Assembly: GCF_019052805.1 (NCBI RefSeq)
Contig: NZ_JAHQRJ010000001.1
Coordinates: forward strand, 3,720,001-3,784,000
DNA: 64,000 bases
Direction of reading: 5' to 3'
Source of the DNA: Noviherbaspirillum sp. L7-7A
GTDB taxonomy: Bacteria > Pseudomonadota > Gammaproteobacteria > Burkholderiales > Burkholderiaceae_D
The translations under genes were made by a program, and so were the position numbers. Positions 58,526-64,000 of the stretch are shown here, in pieces. Under the pieces are notes generated by a model. That model did no database searches and was not told where the DNA came from. It saw only the letters and a list, made by a program, of their open reading frames with translations. Every line of letters begins with the position of its first letter. The stretch's first letter is position 1.

Positions 58526-58529
58526 GCGC

Positions 58530-58592
58530 TCAAAACCGGAAGTCAGGCGCGGCCTCAAAAAGCTGCGCTGGCTGTTGGGCTTTGTAGTTCAT
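58530..58592 (-). pseudogene. 3' stump of a NrtR-like Nudix gene
   Basis: The minus strand encodes QQPAQLFEAAPDFRF and a stop, the same C-terminus as the intact NrtR-like gene at 60037 (RPAQLFEAAPDFRF). The two DNA copies differ at about six of 46 positions, nearly all third codon positions, so this is the tail of a diverged paralogue rather than a fresh duplication. Only about 20 codons remain. Confidence 0.7.
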
Positions 58593-58641
58593 TTTCCATC
58601 CGATCGCTTATCCGGATGTGCCATTACCAGAGGTGAAGTGG

Positions 58642-59181
58642 CTAAATGTCTCTTATAAAGCTGTCTCGCATAGCTTGCATCTGCGTTTGAGAGATTACAT
58701 GGCCTCGGGCTGCAGCCTTGGCCAGCCACATCATTCCAAGATTGTCGTCTTGCAAAACTCCATTTCCGTCTAAATGACACCGGCCAAGCCAATGCATAGC
58801 ATCCGGATACTCTTGCTTCGCAGCGAGTTCAAGCCAGTAAATAGCGCTCCGAGGCTTATTGTTTTCCAAGAAAAGAAGGGCTAGATCATTTTGTGCTTCT
58901 GCATTGCCACTGTCGGCATCTTTTATCAGTGGAATGTCTTCGTCTTCAAGTGGAACACATGCATGTGGTTTGATGGCATCGAAACTGACCATAGCTCGTC
59001 CCCCTGGCCCGCTTTCAACTTCTCGTTTTAAAGACCCGTCTGCGATTCGACGTCGGAACGTACTTTCACTCCACTCCGTTAGGGTAATTGCTGACGCGAT
59101 GCTAATCAGTTCCAATTTGGCAACCTCACATTTGTTTAGGGTGAATCTTATGACACTCTGGTTGGGGTGCCAAGTAATCAT
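58642..59181 (-). CDS. Sel1-repeat protein with excisionase-like N-terminus
   Basis: A 179-residue protein divergent from pilA. Residues about 28-72 (ITLTEWSESTFRRRIADGSLKREV and MVSFDAIKPH) look like a MerR/excisionase-type helix-turn-helix; residues about 90-170 hold two Sel1-like repeats (NAEAQNDLALLFL, PRSAIYWLELAAKQ, DAMHWLGRCHLDG, NLGMMWLAKAAARG). I choose ATG 59181, preceded by AAGGGG; ATG 59235 and GTG 59337 are further upstream, and the last would run through the pilA promoter. The N-terminal domain and position suggest a regulator of pilA, which is inference. Confidence 0.65.
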   Translation of the reverse strand: MITWHPNQSVIRFTLNKCEVAKLELISIASAITLTEWSESTFRRRIADGSLKREVESGPGGRAMVSFDAIKPHACVPLEDEDIPLIKDADSGNAEAQNDLALLFLENNKPRSAIYWLELAAKQEYPDAMHWLGRCHLDGNGVLQDDNLGMMWLAKAAARGHVISQTQMQAMRDSFIRDI

Positions 59182-59236
59182 GACACCCCTTTTTGGGGTC
59201 TCAGAATTGATTGACGACCCTGCTAAGGGTGTCATG
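59179..59236. repeat. Inverted repeat around the Sel1 gene start
   Basis: CATGACACCC (59179-59188) and GGGTGTCATG (59227-59236) are perfect 10-base inverted arms with a 38-base spacer. They contain two candidate ATG codons of the Sel1 gene. A further GACACCCC-TTTTT-GGGGTCTC hairpin lies at the left arm. They could be binding sites or an RNA structure controlling start choice. Confidence 0.5.
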
Positions 59237-59284
59237 CTTGCTAAATAACCAAGCTTGCTCGAGCGGTTTTGGAATGTTTCTGCT

Positions 59285-59300
59285 TGGCACGCTTGTTGCT
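59285..59300 (+). promoter_or_regulatory. Sigma-54 promoter of pilA
   Basis: TGGCAC (59285-59290), five bases, TTGCT (59296-59300): a textbook -24/-12 promoter with the invariant GG and GC twelve bases apart. The start of transcription should be near 59311, 48 bases before the pilA ATG. In Pseudomonas and relatives pilA is driven by RpoN with the PilS/PilR pair; rpoN is in this window, pilSR is not. Confidence 0.88.
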
Positions 59301-59358
59301 CATGAGAAAGTGGGTTCAACAGATTAACTTGTTTCACTTACTTACCTGAGAGGCCAAT

Positions 59359-59811
59359 ATGAAATTCGCTCAATACAAGCAACAAGCACAACAAGGTTTT
59401 ACCCTGATCGAACTGATGATCGTTGTAGCAATCATCGGTATTCTGGCGGCAGTTGCGATTCCGGCATATCAGAACTACGTTATGCGCGCTGCTTATACTG
59501 AAGTAACTTTGGCAATGACGCCATACAAGCTCGCTGTCGAAGAAGGCTACCAAAATGGTGTTGCTCTTGCCGATATGGATGCTGCTACCAACGGCGGTAC
59601 TGCAACCAACCTTCCAGTTACTCCTGCGACTTCGACCCAAAAAGCATTCAATAGCTTGGTTGTTGCTGATGGCGTGATCACTGCAACGCCTAATGCATAC
59701 AAAGGTATTGTAGCTGGTGATACTTGCGTTCTGAGCCCGACTGTAGATGGTACTCGTCTTACTTGGACATACAGTGGCGCTTGCACGACCAAAGGCTTCG
59801 TAAAGAACTAA
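59359..59811 (+). CDS. pilA: Type IV pilin PilA
   Basis: A 150-residue prepilin. The leader ends G-FTLIEL (cleaved after Gly13), followed by the hydrophobic helix [22 protein letters not shown] with the conserved Glu at position 5 of the mature chain. The globular part is Ala/Thr-rich; two cysteines (DTCVLS and SGACTT) make the C-terminal disulfide loop. Ribosome binding site GAGAGG. It is far from pilMNOPQ but supplies their fibre subunit. Its AT content is higher than in the core genes, as is common for pilins. Confidence 0.95.
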   Translation: MKFAQYKQQAQQGFTLIELMIVVAIIGILAAVAIPAYQNYVMRAAYTEVTLAMTPYKLAVEEGYQNGVALADMDAATNGGTATNLPVTPATSTQKAFNSLVVADGVITATPNAYKGIVAGDTCVLSPTVDGTRLTWTYSGACTTKGFVKN

Positions 59812-59858
59812 TTAGAGGTCTAATATAAAGGGCAACTTTAAAAAGTTGCTCACAAATG

Positions 59859-59883
59859 AAAACACCCCGGCTCGGGGTGTTTT
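59859..59883 (+). terminator. Intrinsic terminator after pilA
   Basis: An 11-base stem (AAAACACCCCG / CGGGGTGTTTT) with a three-base loop, 48 bases after pilA. A second small hairpin (GCAACTTT / AAAGTTGC) lies between it and the stop codon. Confidence 0.88.
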
Positions 59884-60036
59884 CGTTTGTCCAACAGCTA
59901 AGTTGGTTTGGGCGCAATCATATTATTTGTAGGCGTCGCGTCTACTACCGCACGGCCACGATTGAGATAGTCCCTGAGAACGGCGGACACAGTTTACGCG
60001 GTATCTTACGCATTACGCGTGAAGCGATCTGACAGC

Positions 60037-60705
60037 CTAAAACCGGAAATCGGGCGCGGCTTCGAAAAGCTGTGCTGGCCGTTGCGGGCCACGGAGAAAT
60101 TTTCCAGGTAGCAGACGCAGCGAGGGCTCGTCTTTGATGAGGCGGCGAAAGGCGCCCTTATCGAGCCGGGTTCCTAATACGGCTTCGCAGGCGCGCTGCA
60201 GGTCAGTCAGCGTAAATTTGTCTGAAAGCAGATGCAGGGGCAAGGCGCCTTGCCGGACTTTTTGCCTGAGCCGAGCAAGTGCCTCACTGAGAAGAAATCC
60301 ATGATCGAATGCCAGTTGATCTTCCAGATCGACAGGGGAGCACCAACCAATTGCCTTGACTGAGGTGCCAGCCGCCGCGGGAACCAACTCTCCGGGCAGC
60401 AGCGCGTAATACGCCGTGCTAATTGACCAACCCCGTGGATCGCGATGCGGGCCGCTTACCGTGGTTACCTGTTCCAGGTAGCGCACATCGACCCCGACTT
60501 TGCTTTTAAGGACACGCATTGCCGTCTCATCCAGGCTGCTGTCCAGATCTGGTCTCAGAATGCCGCCTGGGAGGGCCCATCTATCTGGCGCAGGATCGTT
60601 GTCCCTTTTTACCAGCAGCACGTGCAGCTCCCAGTCAATCAATGTGAAGAGCGCTATATCGGCGGTGACTAGAGGAAATAATTTTTTCGTTGTACTTATT
60701 TGCAT
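60037..60705 (-). CDS. NrtR-type Nudix transcriptional regulator
   Basis: A 222-residue protein with an N-terminal Nudix-like domain (about 8-145) and a C-terminal winged helix (about 150-215). The Nudix box is degenerate (LPGGILRPDLDSSLDETAMRVLKSKVGV), and GPHRDPRGWSISTAYYALLP is the hallmark of the NrtR family, repressors of NAD synthesis and ADP-ribose genes released by ADP-ribose. It is divergent from an ADP-ribosylglycohydrolase gene with an inverted repeat between, so that pair is its probable target. Confidence 0.87.
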   Translation of the reverse strand: MQISTTKKLFPLVTADIALFTLIDWELHVLLVKRDNDPAPDRWALPGGILRPDLDSSLDETAMRVLKSKVGVDVRYLEQVTTVSGPHRDPRGWSISTAYYALLPGELVPAAAGTSVKAIGWCSPVDLEDQLAFDHGFLLSEALARLRQKVRQGALPLHLLSDKFTLTDLQRACEAVLGTRLDKGAFRRLIKDEPSLRLLPGKFLRGPQRPAQLFEAAPDFRF

Positions 60706-60710
60706 AACGC

Positions 60711-60732
60711 CACTAACAATGCTAACTTAGTG
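60711..60732. promoter_or_regulatory. Candidate NrtR operator
   Basis: CACTAA and TTAGTG are inverted arms 10 bases apart, total 22 bases, in the 55-base gap between the NrtR-like gene and the ADP-ribosylglycohydrolase gene. The length and position fit NrtR sites. A CATAAT hexamer (60734-60739) follows as a possible -10 of the rightward gene. Confidence 0.55.
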
Positions 60733-60760
60733 ACATAATATCATTAAGGGAGAAAGATTC

Positions 60761-61816
60761 ATGCATAACAAGAATAACCTGCTCGATCGCGCTATCGGCT
60801 GCCTGCTTGGTGGCGCTGCAGGCGACGCACTTGGTGCTCCTGTTGAATTCATCGATCGTGCTGAAATACTGCGGCGATTCGGTCCGGCAGGCATCCGGCA
60901 ATATGCACCCGCATACGGGGGTATCGGCAAAATCACCGACGATACTCAGATGACGCTATTCACTGCGGAAGGGTGCCTTCGTGTACGCCATCATTCAATG
61001 AAGTATGGCATTGACAACAGCAAGGACATTCTCAGAAATGCCTACATGCGGTGGCTGCATACCCAAACATCAGCAGCCGATAAAGGGAAAGGCACTGTTG
61101 ACAGCTGGCTTCTAAAGCAGTCAGCACTTTTCTCCCGTCGGGCACCTGGCAATACGTGCCTGAGCGCGCTTGGCCGTAAAGGCGGCGAGCGCAACAACAG
61201 CAAAGGGTGCGGTGGGATCATGCGGGTTGCTCCCTGCGGAATCTTGCATCCGGGCGACCCACTGGCGGCGTTCAATCTTGGCAGCCTAGCGGCAAAACTC
61301 ACGCATGGTCATCCTACCGGCTATCTATCGGCTGGCGTGTTCGCTGCATTGATTGCGTTACTCATGGATGGGCAGTCACTAGAACGAGCGGTTGACACTA
61401 CCCGTGAGATTCTCATCAGTTTTCCTGAGCATGAGGAGACATTGTTTGCGTTGGATGCGGCCAAGGCTTTGGCTCGCCGAGGTGAAATGCCAGAGAAAGC
61501 CATTCCGATGCTGGGCGAAGGCTGGATAGCCGAAGAAGCTCTGGCCATCTCGCTTTATTGTGCGTTAATAGCCGAAAGCCTTGAGGACGGCGTCATCATG
61601 GCAGTCAACATTACCGGGGATAGTGATTCGACGGGTGCCATTGCGGGCAACTTGCTGGGCGCGTTGCACGGCGCGTCCGCTATTCCAAAGCAGTGGCTGG
61701 ATCCGCTCGAATTGAAGGAGGTCATTGAGGCAGTGGCATGCGACTTGGTGCATATACCGGACTTTGAACCTGACGCGGACAAGAATGAGTGGTTTGGCCG
61801 CTATCCGGCTAACTAA
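60761..61816 (+). CDS. ADP-ribosylglycohydrolase
   Basis: A 351-residue all-helical hydrolase of the ARH/DraG family, which removes ADP-ribose from proteins or small molecules using two Mg ions. Metal-site motifs are intact: GDALGAPVEF, TDDTQMTLFTAE, NNSKGCGGIMRVAP and ITGDSDSTGAIAGNLLG. The ribosome binding site AAGGGAGAA is strong. It is divergent from the NrtR-like regulator and followed by a second Nudix gene after 65 bases. No DraT-type transferase or dinitrogenase gene is in sight, so nitrogenase control is unlikely. Confidence 0.93.
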   Translation: MHNKNNLLDRAIGCLLGGAAGDALGAPVEFIDRAEILRRFGPAGIRQYAPAYGGIGKITDDTQMTLFTAEGCLRVRHHSMKYGIDNSKDILRNAYMRWLHTQTSAADKGKGTVDSWLLKQSALFSRRAPGNTCLSALGRKGGERNNSKGCGGIMRVAPCGILHPGDPLAAFNLGSLAAKLTHGHPTGYLSAGVFAALIALLMDGQSLERAVDTTREILISFPEHEETLFALDAAKALARRGEMPEKAIPMLGEGWIAEEALAISLYCALIAESLEDGVIMAVNITGDSDSTGAIAGNLLGALHGASAIPKQWLDPLELKEVIEAVACDLVHIPDFEPDADKNEWFGRYPAN

Positions 61817-61881
61817 AGGAATGCTGCACCCGGCTGCCTAATCCAATCTGGATGACAAGCGACATCACGATGAGGAAACAC

Positions 61882-62508
61882 ATGCTCGTTTACCACCCTC
61901 TGCCTGACGAACACGGAAAACCCGTTTTGCTGAAAAGCCCTAGTAAAGCAACGCCTCTGGCATGCTGGAATCAGGTCGATGCTGTTGCAACAGTGACGCC
62001 CGGCGGGCAGATGCCAAGTTCGCTCAACGGCATCAAGTTCGACGACTGGCATGATGTTCCTACTTCCCACGAGGCCTGGAATAACGTTGAAGGCCAGTGC
62101 TGTTTTGAAGAGCCGGCATTCTGCCCGCCGCAGGGCAAAATGCCGGCGGCTGGCGTTGTTGTGGAAGAAGCGGATGGTAGATTCTGGCTTGTGGCCCCTT
62201 CCAACGGATTCGGAGGTTATCTGGCGACGTTCCCGAAGGGACGTATCGAAGGTAAGGTAAGCCGGCAGGCAAGCGCCATTCGTGAAGCTTATGAGGAAGC
62301 AGGGCTGAAAGTCAGGATTACAGGATTTCTTGCTGATTCAGACCGTACGCAAAGCTACACGCGCTATTACCTTGCGCAACGTGTTGGTGGAAATCCTGCA
62401 CTGATGGGATGGGAATCACAAGCAGTTCATCTTGTGCCGCGCTTAGCGCTTCGGTTTTTTTTGACACATACCAAAGATCAACCCTTGCTGAAGGCCATTA
62501 TTGGCTGA
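61882..62508 (+). CDS. Nudix hydrolase with an altered Nudix box
   Basis: A 208-residue protein. The Nudix box is GRIEGKV, then seven residues, then REAYEEAGL: the catalytic RE-EE-G part is intact, but the first Glu of the consensus (G-x5-E) is Val. An N-terminal extension of about 90 residues precedes the fold. The start ATG 61882 has GAGGA seven bases upstream; upstream in-frame ATGs have none. Position after the ADP-ribosylglycohydrolase suggests it processes ADP-ribose or a related dinucleotide, which is inference. Confidence 0.75.
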   Translation: MLVYHPLPDEHGKPVLLKSPSKATPLACWNQVDAVATVTPGGQMPSSLNGIKFDDWHDVPTSHEAWNNVEGQCCFEEPAFCPPQGKMPAAGVVVEEADGRFWLVAPSNGFGGYLATFPKGRIEGKVSRQASAIREAYEEAGLKVRITGFLADSDRTQSYTRYYLAQRVGGNPALMGWESQAVHLVPRLALRFFLTHTKDQPLLKAIIG

Positions 62509-62900
62509 GATAAGAACAATAAAAAAACCAGTGAAATAAGTTCTCGATGCCACAATGGGCGTTGGATCAGTTGTTGGAAAAACGGATTGTGGCCCGGAGC
62601 AAATGTTAAAGGCAAATTAAATACACACTTTTACATTCATCATTTATTATTGGGTTATGAATGAATACTGTAGCACAGCGGCAGTAGCCCGGAATCCCAA
62701 ATTTGTTTTAACTACAGTGTCGCCTATTTTTAATCATCCATAGATCAAAAAACCAATTACTGATTTATCTCATACTTTCGAAATGCCGCACTAGAGAGGT
62801 GCAATCCGAATGCCTAGTCTGCAAGCTGAAATACCGGCAGGTTTAAGCTGACACTGCTTTGCCTATCTCATCAGCTGCTCAATTGGTCTTGGAGTTGCAA
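62509..62900. other. AT-rich gap before the tyrosinase gene
   Basis: About 390 bases with no supported gene, repeat or terminator. It is AT-rich, unlike core gaps, and probably holds the tyrosinase promoter, which I could not assign with confidence. Confidence 0.4.
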
Positions 62901-64000
62901 ATGTCCTCTCTGCATATTAACCGGCGTAATTTCGTCAAGAGTTTTACTTCAGCTGCAGCACTCATATCCTTTCCAAGCCTCGTGCTTGGTCAAACTACCC
63001 GCATTCGTCTTGAATGGCAGCAATTCAAGACCACAACGCAATATACGCAGTTTCTTGATGCTATAAAAAGAATGCGTGCCAGCACGGCAACGAGCAGTCC
63101 TTCCTCGTGGACTTATTGGGTCAATGCCCATGTCAATTACTGCCCTCATGGCACTTCTTACTTTCTGGCATGGCATCGTGGTTATCTGTATTACTTTGAG
63201 CAAGAACTGCGCAAGATGTATCCGACTTTGACGCTGCCGTACTGGGACTACTATAAATACTCCAGAATACCAGCCGAGTTCACCGACCCGGCCACGGGCA
63301 ATCCGCTTTATGTGTCGCGTACTGGCACCAATGTCTATAACGCGCTGACGCTGGCACCGTTTGCCTCCACCGTCGTGAACTTTCAGCGGGGTACTTCAAA
63401 CGCATTCGAGACGTCGATAGAATCCCAACCCCATAATCCAGTGCACAATTTGATCGGCGGGGAAATGGCAAACATGACTTCTCCAAGAGACCCGATTTTC
63501 TTTCTGCACCATTGTAATATTGACCGGCTGTGGTATGCCTGGGTGCGCTCTGGCGGCAAACGCGTTCCTTATACAAGTAATCCATATAACTCATCGACTA
63601 GCAATTCTTATTGGGCTGGGTCATTCAGATATGGATCGACCATGACAATAGAACGATACAAAACCTATACGCCTAGCTGGCTAGGCTACGATAACGCCAA
63701 CAATACCCGGCCAACTTCGTTGCCACTATCGGCCAAGGTGATCAGTCCGTTTAAGCTCACACAAGCACAAGTGCCGCAGTTTGTTACTCGACCGCCTGAC
63801 GGAAATTTTCCGGCGACTGCTGCAAGGGCAATATCTGCGACCAGTCGGTCTTTGGGTGGTGTCGCAAGCGTGGGTTTAAGCGAAGCTTCTGTCAGTGCGC
63901 GTTTGCCTTTAAATGGAACGAATGTGCAGGTTGTGCAGAATGCTGTAACAGCGGCACTCAGTGCGCCTGCTCAATTGGCTCCCGATACTGTGCGGTCGGT
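62901..64000 (+). CDS. Tat-exported tyrosinase, 3' end cut off by the window
   Basis: An open frame of about 366 codons without a stop before the edge. ATG 62901 follows GGAG by six bases. The N-terminus NRRNFVKSF plus a hydrophobic run is a Tat signal, fitting export of a folded copper enzyme. CuA ligands: H77, H83 and H92 within HVNYCPHGTSYFLAWHRGYL; C81 sits in the C-x-H position that makes a Cys-His thioether in many type-3 copper proteins. CuB ligands: HNPVH and FFLHHCNIDRLW. It oxidises phenols or catechols to quinones; melanin-type pigment is possible. Confidence 0.9.
   Translation, partial: MSSLHINRRNFVKSFTSAAALISFPSLVLGQTTRIRLEWQQFKTTTQYTQFLDAIKRMRASTATSSPSSWTYWVNAHVNYCPHGTSYFLAWHRGYLYYFEQELRKMYPTLTLPYWDYYKYSRIPAEFTDPATGNPLYVSRTGTNVYNALTLAPFASTVVNFQRGTSNAFETSIESQPHNPVHNLIGGEMANMTSPRDPIFFLHHCNIDRLWYAWVRSGGKRVPYTSNPYNSSTSNSYWAGSFRYGSTMTIERYKTYTPSWLGYDNANNTRPTSLPLSAKVISPFKLTQAQVPQFVTRPPDGNFPATAARAISATSRSLGGVASVGLSEASVSARLPLNGTNVQVVQNAVTAALSAPAQLAPDTVRS

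Noticed and set aside
59182-59337. Longer Sel1 protein starting at GTG 59337 or ATG 59235
   Set aside because: The longest form would cover the pilA sigma-54 promoter and lacks a ribosome binding site; the added residues have no recognised fold.

Overview
The window looks like a chromosomal segment of a betaproteobacterium of the order Burkholderiales, most likely the family Oxalobacteraceae (Herbaspirillum, Noviherbaspirillum or Massilia type). The reasons are the GC-rich coding style, the NodIJ-like exporter, cytochrome c4 next to a System II CcsBA pair, the mrcA / pilMNOPQ-aroK-aroB and kdsDC-lptCAB-rpoN-hpf gene orders, and many two-domain proteins typical of that group. This placement is inference from gene content; no rRNA or tRNA gene was seen.

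Region 1 to about 52.8 kb is ordinary core genome. In order: nodIJ, cutA-dsbD, a 1-Cys peroxiredoxin, corA, hemB, engB, cytochrome c4, ccsB-ccsA, msrPQ, lysA-lptM divergent from cyaY, mrcA divergent from pilMNOPQ, an in-frame aroK-aroB fusion, dgt, an enoyl-CoA hydratase-type gene, a small gene behind a near-consensus LexA box, hpf-rpoN-lptB-lptA-lptC-kdsC-kdsD, a Kef-type antiporter, an AEC carrier, acyP, uvrA, an MFS transporter and ssb. Then come a large AsmA/DUF748 envelope protein, a pair of palindromic intergenic repeats, an esterase-like hydrolase, a hybrid histidine kinase, a diguanylate cyclase, a BatA-like VWA protein and a PIG-L deacetylase.

From about 52.8 kb to the right edge the base composition becomes more AT-rich and the content is accessory: an IS5-type transposase remnant, a small hypothetical gene, an orphan phage early region (replication-type HTH protein, HNH/Cys-rich protein, a divergent CI-like repressor with palindromic operators), a RES toxin with its MbcA/ParS-type antitoxin, the 3' stump of a NrtR-like gene, a Sel1-repeat protein divergent from the type IV pilin gene pilA, an NrtR-type Nudix regulator divergent from an ADP-ribosylglycohydrolase and a second Nudix protein, and a Tat-exported tyrosinase that runs off the end.

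Functional links: lptABC/kdsCD/lptM serve lipopolysaccharide synthesis and transport. dsbD, ccsAB and cytochrome c4 form an envelope thiol and cytochrome theme, and msrPQ repairs periplasmic methionine. pilM-Q (core) and pilA (accessory end) build one type IV pilus, and pilA carries a textbook sigma-54 promoter while rpoN lies in the same window. The RES toxin (family activity: NAD+ breakdown) lies within 5 kb of three genes whose families handle ADP-ribose and NAD, the most suggestive accessory grouping here. The best novelty candidates are the LexA-box small protein, the NAD/ADP-ribose cluster, and the divergent HTH-Sel1 / pilA pair.
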